Shown here one piece after another: positions 8,840 through 16,717 of a stretch of DNA of 64,000 nucleotides (its first letter is position 1; every line of letters starts with the position of its first letter). The DNA is from Streptomyces xinghaiensis S187 (GTDB lineage: Bacteria > Actinomycetota > Actinomycetes > Streptomycetales > Streptomycetaceae). The notes under the pieces are model-generated. The model ran no database searches. It had not been told where the DNA came from and was given only the letters and a program-made list of their open reading frames with translations. The translations under genes were made by a program, and so were the position numbers. The stretch is taken from NCBI RefSeq assembly GCF_000220705.2, contig NZ_CP023202.1, forward strand, positions 1 through 64,000, given 5' to 3'.

Positions 8840-9430
8840 TCAGCCGCCCGGAGGAGCGGGGCACCGGTGACTTCTCAGGACCGTGCCGAGTACTGCGTCC
8901 GCCGGAAAGTACCCCATGTGGCGGGAATCGCGGCTGACGTTCTGGTTGTCACCCAGCAGAACCAGCTTTCCGGGTGGTACCAGGTCCTGCGGGGCGTGTG
9001 CGAGCACGGGCGCCAGGTCGCGGGGCACCGGGTCTCCGGGGACGGCGGCCACCCGCTTGATCAGCCAGGCCGGGGCCAGGTCCGGTCCCGCGGGCGGCAG
9101 GTCGGCAACGACGACCACCTGGCCGGGGACCGGTGGCCGGTCGCGGCGGACCAGCACCCGGTCGCCGTCGCGGTAGGCGGGTGCCATGCTCATGCCCCGG
9201 ACCGTGACCGAGATCAGGACGCGGCCCAGGGCGTGCGCCAGCGCAGCGCTCACGGCCAGAACCAGTGCGAGCAGGCCGCACAGCAGGGTCAGGCCCTCCG
9301 CCTCGGCCGCCAGGGAGCCCAGTACACCGGCTGCCAGCATTCCCGCGGCGGCAGCGCTCAGCAGCACCGCGCCTCGGCCAAGTGCTGAAACCGGCTCCGG
9401 CCTGATGGTGGTGGTGCGCTCTGCGTTCAT
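8840..9430 (-). CDS. S26-family signal peptidase I-like protein
   Basis: A 196-residue membrane protein from ATG at 9430. Two hydrophobic segments (about residues 20-40 and 48-66) precede the peptidase domain. Catalytic Ser81 is in RGMSMAPAYRDGDRVLV, and Lys125 is in WLIKRVAAVPGD. The conserved LLGDNQNVSRDSRHMGYFP box follows near the C-terminus. It would cleave leader or signal peptides outside the membrane. Its start is only six bases after the ABC exporter stop, making it the last gene of the peptide operon. A dedicated signal peptidase in such a locus suggests that it trims the small precursor, whose AEA-ACK junction fits an A-x-A site. It may alternatively be a general signal peptidase paralogue. 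Confidence 0.88.
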   Translation of the reverse strand: MNAERTTTIRPEPVSALGRGAVLLSAAAAGMLAAGVLGSLAAEAEGLTLLCGLLALVLAVSAALAHALGRVLISVTVRGMSMAPAYRDGDRVLVRRDRPPVPGQVVVVADLPPAGPDLAPAWLIKRVAAVPGDPVPRDLAPVLAHAPQDLVPPGKLVLLGDNQNVSRDSRHMGYFPADAVLGTVLRSHRCPAPPGG

Positions 9431-9436
9431 CGCCGT

Positions 9437-11289
9437 TCACTGCCCTCCCGTCATCGCGGGCGCGCCTTCCCGCATGCCCTGGTAGCCCGCCGCCTGCAGG
9501 CGGAACAGCCGGGCGTAGGCGCCGCCTTGGGCCAGGAGGGCGGCGTGCGTGCCCTGTTCCGCGATTCGTCCTTCCGCGAGGACGACGATCAGGTCCGCGT
9601 CACGTACGGCGCCGAGCCGGTGCGAGATGAGCAGGCTGGTGCGGCCCTGTCTGGTCCGCCGCAGTGAGGTGTGGATCTCGTACTCGGCCTCGGCGTCGAG
9701 ACCGGCGGACGGCTCGTCGAGGATCATCAGATCCCGCCCGTCGCGCAGGAACGCCCGGGCCAGCGCGACCCGCTGCCACTCTCCGCCGGAGAGCACGACG
9801 CCGTTCTCCGGATCGTCCTTCTCCAAGTCCATGAAGAACATCCGGGACAGCAGGGTCTGATAACCGCAGGGCAGCGCGGTCAGCCGCTCGTGGATTCCGG
9901 CGCGCTGGGCGGCGGCTGCCGTGCGCGCGTCGTCGTCCAGGGCGGCCAGATTGCCGAGCGCGATATTTTCCCGCGCGGTCAGGTCGTAGCACATATAGTC
10001 CTGGAACACCGCGCCGATCCTGGCACGCAACTCGGCCATGTCGAGGTCGCGGATGTCCGTGCCGTCCCAGAAGATCACGCCCCGCGTCGGGTCGTAGAAC
10101 CGGCACAGCAGCTTGACCAGCGTGGACTTTCCGGCACCGTTCAGACCCACCAGAGCCACCGCCGTGCCGTGCGGGATGCGCAGGTTCACCCCGCGCAGGA
10201 CCCAGGGGTGGTCGGGCGAGTAGCGGAACCAGACGTTGCGCAGCTCGATCCCCTCGCGCAGCGGCGGCACGGAGTCCCGGCCGGGACAGAGGTCGGGCCC
10301 GGCCGTGGTGACCGCCATGTAGTGGCCGAACATCAGCAGCGCCTGATGAGCCCGGGCCGTCTCGCCGGCGAGCGCTGCCAGTGCGCCCTGCACCCCGGCC
10401 ACTGCCGCGACGAAGATCGTCACATTGCCGATCGAGAGAGCACCCCGGTGGGCCTCGCCGATCGCCCAGAGCAGGCCTGCCCCGGCCACCAGCGCGGCGA
10501 CCGCCGCGAGCACGGTCTGGGCCAGCACCTCCCGCCGGTCCATCGCCCGCTTGGCCTCGTTCGCCATGCGGCGTTCGGCGGTCATCCGGTTGCGGAAGAA
10601 GGTGCCGGTGTCCAAGAGCCGGATCTCCTTCGCAGCTTCGACAGTGGACAGCAGGTCGCTGTAGAAGGCCTCCCGTCGCTCCACCGGTCCGAGATCCCAC
10701 AGCATGCGTGCTCGGCGCCGGGACAGCAGTAGCTCCGCCGCCAGTGTCGGTGCCCCGGCCCCCAGGATCAGTCCGGCCATCACCGGGCTGATCAGGACGA
10801 GGGAGCCGAGGAAACCGGCAATCGTGATTCCCGAGCGCACCATCGCAACCAGGCCGTCCACGGCCTGGTTGCCGTACGGGGATCCGCCGTTTTGCTGGGC
10901 GAGCCGGAGCCGGTCGAGGAAACGCGGGTCCTCGAACCGGCTCAGCCCGGCGAATTCCTCCACCGCCCGGAACAACCGGTCCTGCGTGACCAGGCCCACG
11001 CGCCGGTCGAGTTCCGCTCGCAGGTACTGGGTGAGCTGCGGCTGCGCACCGGCGACCACCCCCGTCACGGCGAGCGCCGCGCCGAGGCTGATCAGCCGCG
11101 CGGGGCGGCGTGGCCGATCAGCCCGTCCAGCAGCAGCTTCGTCAGCCAGGCTCCCGCCACCGGCAGGGCGGCCGCGGTCAGGGCCAGCGCCAGGTACAGA
11201 CAGAGCATGCCGGGCGCGGCCCGCCACAGCAATGCGGCCGCGACGACGGCACGACGGGCCAGCGGGTGGGTGCCGGTGGGTGCCGTCAT
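9437..11289 (-). pseudogene. ABC exporter (fused permease-ATPase), frameshift near 11095-11105
   Basis: From ATG 11289, which overlaps the thioredoxin stop as ATGA, the first 65 residues (with membrane helix PGMLCLYLALALTAAALPVAG) end at a TGA near 11094. The next frame carries on with RLISLGAALAVTGVVAG and stays open to 9437. It has further membrane helices, a Walker A motif GLNGAGKST, signature LSGGEWQR, Walker B DLMILDEPS and the H-loop LLISHRL. One base appears to be missing in the GC run around 11100. The repaired protein of about 617 residues would be a type I exporter half-transporter without an N-terminal C39 peptidase, consistent with cleavage by the separate S26 enzyme. It may export the cysteine-rich peptide. 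The frameshift may be genuine or an assembly error. Confidence 0.8.
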
Positions 11290-11828
11290 GCCGCGGCCAC
11301 GGCCTGTTCCAGCGCCACCCGGTCGTCCGTGACGATCACCCGGTCCCGGCGGTCCCGGGCGACGGCCAGCACCAACGGGTAAGCCCGTACCTTGAACGCG
11401 GTGCCCACCGGTCCGTCCGGGCTCTCCCGTACCACTTGGGCGACCGGCGCCAGGGCGCTGAGGAACTCCGTCCCCTCGTGGGGTTCGGCTACCACGACGG
11501 CCAGCACCCGGTCCCGGCCGCCGGGCAGCGTGCTCGCGTACTCCACGAACTTCGGCATTTTCTCCTGACACGGTCCGCAGTCCGGCGAGAAGAACGCCAC
11601 CAATGTCTCCTCGGCCATCGCCGCCCGGTTCAGCGGCTTCCCCTCCACGGTGAGTGTGGTGAACTCGCCGACTTCCTCGCCCGCCTTGATGGAGGCAGGG
11701 CCGCCATTCAGGTCGGTCAGCAGTGCGGTGTGCTCGCGCAGGCGTCTGATCACTCCCAGCGTGAGCATCAGGTCAAGCACGCAGAGCAGCCCGGCCAGAA
11801 CCGCGGCCGCGGTCAGAATCGGCATCAT
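11286..11828 (-). CDS. Membrane-anchored thioredoxin-like protein (MauD/TlpA type)
   Basis: A 180-residue protein starting at ATG 11828. One N-terminal membrane helix (residues 3-27) anchors a thioredoxin fold facing outward. The redox motif is CGPC at residues 84-87 in LVAFFSPDCGPCQEKMPKF, as in MauD/TlpA-type disulfide enzymes. It overlaps the mauE-like gene by 56 bases and the ABC exporter by four, so the three are translationally linked. MauE-MauD pairs support disulfide formation in methylamine dehydrogenase, but no mau structural genes are present here. The obvious candidate substrate is the eight-cysteine peptide encoded at the head of the operon. Direction (oxidase or isomerase) is unknown. 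Confidence 0.85.
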   Translation of the reverse strand: MMPILTAAAVLAGLLCVLDLMLTLGVIRRLREHTALLTDLNGGPASIKAGEEVGEFTTLTVEGKPLNRAAMAEETLVAFFSPDCGPCQEKMPKFVEYASTLPGGRDRVLAVVVAEPHEGTEFLSALAPVAQVVRESPDGPVGTAFKVRAYPLVLAVARDRRDRVIVTDDRVALEQAVAAA

Positions 11829-12393
11829 GATGCGTCTCCGTCTCGTTCTTGTCGTTCGGGGTGTCCAACGGCCGGAACAGGCTGAGGAGGTCATCCGCGA
11901 CGGTGATCAGCCCGCCCGCCAGCAGTCCTCCGGCCACCGCCACCACCACGCCATCGGGCCGGACGGGGCCCCCGGGCCCCGTACCGGAGACGGCGGCCGC
12001 GCCCGCCGCCGCGGCGGCCAGCAGAGCGTTGCGGACGATGTGCCAGGGGCCGAGCAGGCTGGTCGAGGTGCCGAAGCAGCGGCACGGCGTGCGTACATCC
12101 CGCCGCATCGCCGTCGCGATCCCCACCGCGAACACCGTCAGCAGTCCGGCCGCAAGCGTGCATCCCGTGGTGGTCGCCGCCGGCCCCGGCACCGCCAGCA
12201 GCACCCAGATCGCCGTCTCGGCACCGATCACGCAGCCCGCGACCAGGCGGGCCGGGCCCATCCGCAGCGGCCACAGTCCGCGCAGCGAGGTCACGAACCC
12301 GGGGAAGGCGTTCCGGCCGGCCACTTTGCTGATCGACGAGACCAGGAAGACGACGCCGACAAGACACCGCACCCCGATGACCAGGTACTGCAT
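11773..12393 (-). CDS. MauE/DoxX-like integral membrane disulfide-forming protein
   Basis: A 206-residue protein from ATG 12393, after an AGGGAGGG ribosome binding site. It has four main hydrophobic segments (about residues 5-22, 48-68, 75-95, 115-133) and a further one near 145-165. The MauE signature with paired cysteines is PCRCFG at residues 103-108. MauE-like proteins resemble the VKOR/DoxX class and pass electrons between thioredoxin-like partners and quinones. The next gene is exactly such a thioredoxin. The tail after residue 185 is polar and overlaps the thioredoxin gene, so the last residues may not be functional. It is most likely the oxidative folding enzyme for the peptide at 12480-12677. 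Confidence 0.85.
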   Translation of the reverse strand: MQYLVIGVRCLVGVVFLVSSISKVAGRNAFPGFVTSLRGLWPLRMGPARLVAGCVIGAETAIWVLLAVPGPAATTTGCTLAAGLLTVFAVGIATAMRRDVRTPCRCFGTSTSLLGPWHIVRNALLAAAAAGAAAVSGTGPGGPVRPDGVVVAVAGGLLAGGLITVADDLLSLFRPLDTPNDKNETETHHDADSDRGRGSGRAALRA

Positions 12394-12479
12394 CGCAGTC
12401 CCTCCCTGTGCTTCCTGCGCGCCCAGCGCGGCGGCATCGGCCGCACCAGGCGCGCGAACAGCCGGAACCGATACCGTCC

Positions 12480-12677
12480 TCAGCAGAAGCAGCTGTAGGA
12501 CTTGCCGTTGTTGCAGGTCGAGCAGGGTGCGTTGTAATTGCAGCCCCCGCCGTACGCCTTGTTGCACTGCCAGCAGGCGGGCCACGATTTGCAGGCCGCC
12601 TCCGCGGCGGCGGCCTCGACCCTCGGCACGAAGAGGCCAAGGAGGCTGCTCCCCAGTGCTTCCAGCTTCTTGTACAC
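12480..12677 (-). CDS. Small cysteine-rich secreted peptide precursor (8 Cys)
   Basis: 65 residues from GTG 12677, with GGAG seven to eight bases upstream (GAAGGAGTACGGAC). The first 27 residues look like a leader: MYKK, then a short hydrophobic stretch LGSSLLGLFVP, then VEAAAAEA. The remaining 38 hold eight cysteines at 29, 35, 38, 46, 52, 55, 63 and 65, several aromatic residues and a GGG turn, enough for four disulfides. An A-x-A signal-peptidase site fits cleavage after residue 27. It heads an operon of MauE, thioredoxin, ABC exporter and S26 peptidase, which reads as machinery to export, oxidise and trim it. It may be a disulfide-stabilised bacteriocin or signalling peptide. I recognise no known family. 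Confidence 0.75.
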   Translation of the reverse strand: MYKKLEALGSSLLGLFVPRVEAAAAEAACKSWPACWQCNKAYGGGCNYNAPCSTCNNGKSYSCFC

Positions 12678-13071
12678 GTCCGTACTCCTTCAGCTCGGTG
12701 GATTGGCCGCCCGCAGCACAGGCATGAGCCTGCCGACCGGGCGGGTTGCTCGGCGTGGCAGTCACCAAGGGTTGGTGGACCCCCGGCGTCTGCATCACCG
12801 ATTGCAGCGGCCACGCCGGCCACTTGGCTTGTGGGGCATCGCGTACTCGGCGTGCCCCGCACCCGCATGGCCGGACGGCGTGGACCGGCCCCCGGCCTGA
12901 TCTGGTCTTCACAGGCCGGAGACGTAGTCAGCAGACTGCTCCAGGGGCAGGCTGGGCGGCTTGTACGAATGCGAAGCAACGCGGCCGAGGACTCTTGGGA
13001 GCCGTCATGCGTTCCGGCCGCAGGAGTGTGGCCGGCGCCATTGCCAGGAGCCGATTCAGGGGGATGAGGCC
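12678..13071. promoter_or_regulatory. Divergent intergenic region between peptide operon and AraC-type regulator
   Basis: About 390 bases separate the peptide start (minus strand) from the regulator start (plus strand). Both promoters should lie here, but I cannot pick convincing -35/-10 pairs. A plus-strand open frame passes through 12746-13087, but it lacks a ribosome binding site and is judged non-coding. The divergent arrangement suggests that the AraC-type protein controls the peptide operon from this region. Confidence 0.45.
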
Positions 13072-13965
13072 GTGCGAGAGGAAGTGAAGGGTCACGTGCG
13101 GCAGGCGCCCGGCTGGTTACGGGCGGACGTGGTGAACTACGCCCGTTACGGGGTGGAGCACGGCAAACCGCGGCGCACGCTCCACCTTCCCGCGTGCACG
13201 GTGACCCTGTTCTTCGGGTGGGGCGACCCGATACGCCTGCACGACCCTTACGCCCGGGAGCGAGAAGGAACCACGTGGGAGGCGATGGCTGCTGGCCTGT
13301 GTTCCCACGCCGACATCAGCGAGATCTCCGGCACGGCCTGCGGAGTACAAGTAGAACTCACACCGCTGGGCGCCTACCGCCTGCTCGGCATCCCCCTGCA
13401 CCACCTCGCGAACAGAGCGACCCATCCACAGGAGATCCTTGGGCACCGATGGGTTGCCCGGCTCACCGAACGACTGGTGCAGGCCTCGGACTGGCCGGAG
13501 GCATGTGCCGTCCTCGACGACGCGATCACCTCACGGCTCTGCGAGGGGCGGTGGCCCTCTCCGGTCGTCCTGGAAGCCTGGAGCAGACTACGCCGAGCCC
13601 ACGGCCAGGTGACCGTCAGCGAACTCGCCCGAACCACCGGTCGCAGCCGACGCCGACTGGAGACGCTCTTCAGCGAACAGATCGGGCTTTCCCCCAAGGC
13701 CCTGGCCAGGGTTCTACGCTTCCAGAAAGCCATCACCTCGCCCCCGGCCCGGACCCTCGCCGAGACTGCCTCCACATGCGGCTACTACGACCAAGCCCAC
13801 CTCAACCGGGACTTCCGCGCCCTGACCAACCTCACCCCCACCCAGATCAACAAGCTCGCTGCCACCGCCACCGAAGAATCAACTCCCGGACGCATCACCT
13901 CAATTGAGCTGACCCCGACTTCACGGGCTCCCTCAAACCCAGGAATCCGCCGCACAGTCCGGTAA
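13072..13965 (+). CDS. AraC-family transcriptional regulator with a TTA codon
   Basis: About 297 residues if started at GTG 13072 (AGGGGG upstream); GTG 13084 is an alternative. The N-terminal part (RRTLHLPACTVTLFFGWGDPIRLHD) resembles the cupin-like sensor region of actinobacterial AraC proteins. The C-terminal part carries two helix-turn-helices: VTVSELARTTGRSRRRLETLF and TLAETASTCGYYDQAHLNRDFR, followed by the typical P-T-Q segment. Codon 13117-13119 is TTA, the bldA-read leucine codon that is rare in Streptomyces and enriched in developmental and antibiotic regulators. It sits divergently beside the cysteine-rich peptide operon and is the natural candidate for its control, linking it to development. 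Confidence 0.82.
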   Translation: MREEVKGHVRQAPGWLRADVVNYARYGVEHGKPRRTLHLPACTVTLFFGWGDPIRLHDPYAREREGTTWEAMAAGLCSHADISEISGTACGVQVELTPLGAYRLLGIPLHHLANRATHPQEILGHRWVARLTERLVQASDWPEACAVLDDAITSRLCEGRWPSPVVLEAWSRLRRAHGQVTVSELARTTGRSRRRLETLFSEQIGLSPKALARVLRFQKAITSPPARTLAETASTCGYYDQAHLNRDFRALTNLTPTQINKLAATATEESTPGRITSIELTPTSRAPSNPGIRRTVR

Positions 13966-14119
13966 CCGTGGAGTCTCACACCACAACAACCGCAGCAGGG
14001 ACCATAGCGATCTCCAACCCGACAGAGCCAACCAACCCCACCCTAGCTGCACCGTGCACTCCGGCCACGGAGCGGAATACACCTCCGACAACTCCGCCGC
14101 ACAATTGGCCGGTTGGGAT

Positions 14120-14366
14120 CGCGGCAGAGTATGGACGAACCGGCTCTCGCTATGACAACGCCGCCGCCGGAAGCTTCTTCGCACTGCCCACAGCAGAGAT
14201 CGGCACCCGCCACTGGCCCGACCGGACCACCGCCCGCGCCGAGATCTTCGCCTTCATCAAAAACCTTCTATAACCGCAAACGGCTACGCAACACCCGCTG
14301 TGGGGGTACCTCACCCCGCTGGAGATCAGACAACGACACGGACAAGGACACGCCCTCGCGGCGTGA
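14120..14366 (+). pseudogene. IS3-family transposase OrfB, C-terminal remnant
   Basis: The translated piece EYGRTGSRYDNAAAGSFFALP and EIGTRHWPDRTTARAEIFAFI matches the end of IS3-family integrase-type transposases (normally GRTGSxYDNAxAESFFxxLK-E). The final catalytic Glu position reads Gly in AAGSFF. Near 14265 the frame changes, and the last part, YNRKRLR, then W-GYLTPLEIRQRHGQGHALA, continues in other frames up to a TGA at about 14364. Both the changed catalytic residue and the frameshifts show that it is dead. No terminal repeats are evident nearby. Confidence 0.7.
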
Positions 14367-14474
14367 GCATCGAGTGCCCAACATCACGGGGAACTTCACC
14401 GGCTCCCGCGCCCGACGGCGCCCCACCTGTCCATCCGGTGAGGCCCGCCGGGGAAGCGGAAGCGCGCGGCAGGA

Positions 14475-15041
14475 TCAGTCCATGAACACGGCCGGAGCCG
14501 GTGCTCCCGCAGGCCGCTGGAGCACGCCGCCGAAGTTGCCCTCGACCTCCGCCTTCTCCGCCGCGTTCGGGTAGGGGTTGGTGCAGGCCGTCCCCGCACT
14601 GGAACCCGACATCAGACTCGAGCACGGACCCGGTTTGCGGTCGGGCAGGCCCAGGATGTGACCGAGTTCGTGCGAGGAGATCCGCACCGTGTCATATCCC
14701 TGGTCAACCGCCTGCCGGCCCATGTAGACCGTCCCATTGCCCAGCGACGTGGTCTGGGCGCGGGGCCAGCCGTTATCGGCCAGGACCCGGATATTGGCGC
14801 GGCGGCCGGCCTCGACGGGACGCAGCTCCACCCCGTCGACGCTCTCGTTCCAGATCGCCGCACCCCGGTCGACCGCGCTCCTGAACTCCGCCGACGCGCT
14901 CGCGTCATAGGTGACCACACGGGCAGCAGCGGCGCTGCCCCCGGACACATCGGAAGGGGCGGCCGCGGCCTGACCCCCGACCAGGGCGAGAGCCAGTGTG
15001 AAAGCGGCGGCGGAGCCGCGGGCGAACCTACGGACAGGCAT
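14475..15041 (-). CDS. snpA: Snapalysin, small extracellular neutral metalloprotease (M7)
   Basis: 188 residues from ATG 15041, with GGAGGACGCCC upstream. A Sec signal peptide covers about residues 1-27 (VRRFARGS, hydrophobic core AAAFTLALALVGG, then AAAAP), followed by a short propeptide. The zinc motif HELGHILGLPD is the HExxHxxGxxD form with Asp as third ligand, diagnostic of the M7 family. Nearby are two cysteine-containing segments (GPCSSLMSGSSAGTACTNPYP) that form the conserved disulfide. The enzyme is secreted and degrades milk-type proteins. In several streptomycetes snpA is paired with a divergent LysR gene; none is present here. Confidence 0.93.
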   Translation of the reverse strand: MPVRRFARGSAAAFTLALALVGGQAAAAPSDVSGGSAAAARVVTYDASASAEFRSAVDRGAAIWNESVDGVELRPVEAGRRANIRVLADNGWPRAQTTSLGNGTVYMGRQAVDQGYDTVRISSHELGHILGLPDRKPGPCSSLMSGSSAGTACTNPYPNAAEKAEVEGNFGGVLQRPAGAPAPAVFMD

Positions 15042-15401
15042 GGGCGTCCTCCTTGTGGGGGAAAGGCAGGCGCGTGTACATGACACACCCTCGCTCCCTG
15101 CCCACCCTGGGCCGGCCCCAATCCATCAATCGACCGACCCCGGCGTCACGCGGCCGACACCCCCACCCCCACCGCCGGACACGGACTGCACGGCCGGGGG
15201 CCGGCGCTCGGTGGCCCGCCGGGGCAGCGACGTGCCGGCCGGCCCGGGTGCGCCGCACCGGCCGTTCCTCGTAGCGCCTCCGCCACGGTCTGGGGTCATC
15301 CGTCGCTCGCTCCAGCCGGAGAGGCCGACGGCGGAAAGGGCGGCCGGAGAGGTGGTCCATTCACGCATCGGCACGGGGCGCGCCGGGCCCGGTGTCCGTT
15401 C
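15042..15401. other. Intergenic region without a recognisable gene
   Basis: About 360 bases between the snapalysin start and the end of the YjbR-like gene. It must hold the snapalysin promoter, but no confident hexamers were found. Open frames here have no ribosome binding sites or recognisable products. Confidence 0.5.
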
Positions 15402-15779
15402 TCAGCCTCCGTCCACGCCGGGGCACCGGGCGGGGAAGGCTTCCAGGAGGCGCTCCGGCGCCGCCTGCTGCCAGGAGTCGACGAGGATGTCGCGCAGCTC
15501 GCCGAGATCCTCCAGCGCGGCCAGCCGGACACGCACCCAGGCGGAACCGGCCTCGTGCGGCGGTACCCAGAACTTCTCCGGCTCGGCGGCGATCAGCTCC
15601 GTCCGTTCATGCCGGGGGCAGCGCACCGCGAAGGACGTCTCGTCGTCGGGGACGGTGACGAACATCTTCCCCGCGACACGAAAGGTGGGCATGCTCCACG
15701 CCTCCTTCTCCACGGTCTCCGGGAGGGACAGCGCGATACGGCGGACATCCTCGGCATCGATCACGGTCACGGTCACCAC
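15402..15779 (-). CDS. MmcQ/YjbR family protein
   Basis: About 125 residues. The body begins VIDAEDVRRIALSLPETVEKEAWSMPTFRVAGKMFVTVPD, which matches the MmcQ/YjbR fold with its conserved LP-x-(V/T)-E...(F/W)xVxGKxF pattern, and ends WVRVRLAALEDLGELRDILVDSW. Members are small alpha-beta proteins of cyawo type; some have been annotated as DNA-binding, but the molecular role is uncertain. The start is ambiguous: GTG codons at 15779, 15776, 15770 and 15764 are all in frame, and the ribosome binding site is weak. I chose the first. It is a stand-alone gene. Confidence 0.8.
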   Translation of the reverse strand: MVTVTVIDAEDVRRIALSLPETVEKEAWSMPTFRVAGKMFVTVPDDETSFAVRCPRHERTELIAAEPEKFWVPPHEAGSAWVRVRLAALEDLGELRDILVDSWQQAAPERLLEAFPARCPGVDGG

Positions 15780-16075
15780 CGTAGCCAAGAACCTTTTCCG
15801 GCTCGGCCGGTTCGCGATTCCCTCCAGGACCGGCGTGCCCCACCCTGGCCGCCCGGCCGGCCTTACGGGCGGCCCTGGATTCCGGGGTCCAGGTCCCGGT
15901 CGCATGACGGTGCGGTGAGCAGCCGGGCCGGCCCCGTCCCGGCGCGGCTGGGGAGCGGCGAACGCCCGAAGGCCACGGGACCGGAGCGGCCGCCCGGTGC
16001 GGCCGCCGCCCGGGCCCGCGGAGGGCCGGAGGAGCCCCGCACCGCCGTGGCCGGAGCGGCGGGGACCGGTGCCGC

Positions 16076-16282
16076 CTACCGCGAGTGTCCGCCCGGACTG
16101 ATGATCACGTCCAGGACCTCGCGGACCGCCGAGAAGGCGGCGTAGTTGATGCTCGCGGCCAGGGAGTCCGTGTCGCCTCCCTCGCCGGCCTGCTCCCTGG
16201 CTCCGGCTTCCTGCTCCACCGCCCAGTCCCGGGCGACCCTGATCCGGCGGAGGAGTTCGTCTGCGTCCACGGCTTCACTCAT
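16076..16282 (-). CDS. Small hypothetical protein, 68 residues
   Basis: The gene begins at ATG 16282 and gives a mainly helical acidic protein (MSEAVDADELLRRIRVARDWAVEQEAG) followed by a glycine-rich loop and a second helix AASINYAAFSAVREVLDVII. There is no signal peptide or known motif. It lies divergently from the propionyl-CoA synthetase gene. The start has a modest AGGT-type ribosome binding site. It looks like a genuine small cytoplasmic gene because composition is balanced and codon third positions are GC-rich, but its function is unknown. Confidence 0.55.
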   Translation of the reverse strand: MSEAVDADELLRRIRVARDWAVEQEAGAREQAGEGGDTDSLAASINYAAFSAVREVLDVIISPGGHSR

Positions 16283-16717
16283 GACCGGAACCTACCCAGC
16301 CCTCGGCCGCCGCAGCCGGACGATCCCGTTCCGGGGCGGCGGGGTCCCGCCCGTGGCGGCTGGGGTCCCGCCCGTGGCGCCGCACGGAAGCGTCCTCCGG
16401 GCCCGGGCCGGGCCGCCCCTCCGGAGCCCTCTTCGACCTCTCCCCCGCAGCCGCCCGCAGCCGCCCGCACCGCCCGGGAACGCCCCGGCGCCTCGGAGGT
16501 TCCGCCCGCACAGGGGGGTGCTACCTTGTCCGATCAGCCGGTCCGGGTCGTGCCGCGCCGCAGGCCGGCGGGCCGGGCGGCACGGCGACGGCCCGCCCCG
16601 CCTCTTCCCGCGCCTCCTCCCCCACACCCCGAGCCCGTCTCCGGCACGGCGGCCGCTGCCGCGCCGGACGCGAGGGGAACCGCCCCTCCCGCGGTCCCCG
16701 TGAGAAAGGACAGTGGT
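16283..16717. other. Intergenic region upstream of propionyl-CoA synthetase gene
   Basis: 435 bases, very GC-rich, between two divergent genes. Open frames run through it because of composition, but none has a start with a ribosome binding site or a recognisable product. It presumably holds the prpE promoter; I could not identify its elements. Confidence 0.4.

Noticed and set aside
11773..12912. Methylamine dehydrogenase (mau) operon
   Set aside because: Only MauE-like and MauD-like accessory proteins are present; no large or small subunit, amicyanin or maturation genes were found, and the small peptide lacks light-chain motifs.
12746..13087. Open frame on the plus strand containing GWWTPGVCITDCSGHAGHLACGA, reminiscent of a lanthipeptide core
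   Set aside because: No ribosome binding site or good start (an in-frame stop lies at 12725), no lanthipeptide synthetase nearby, and it overlaps the promoter region and the regulator 5' end.
16076..16717. N-terminal extension of the propionyl-CoA synthetase by about 210 residues
   Set aside because: The extension is Pro/Arg/Ala low complexity; the ATG at 16718 has a good ribosome binding site and gives the usual family length.
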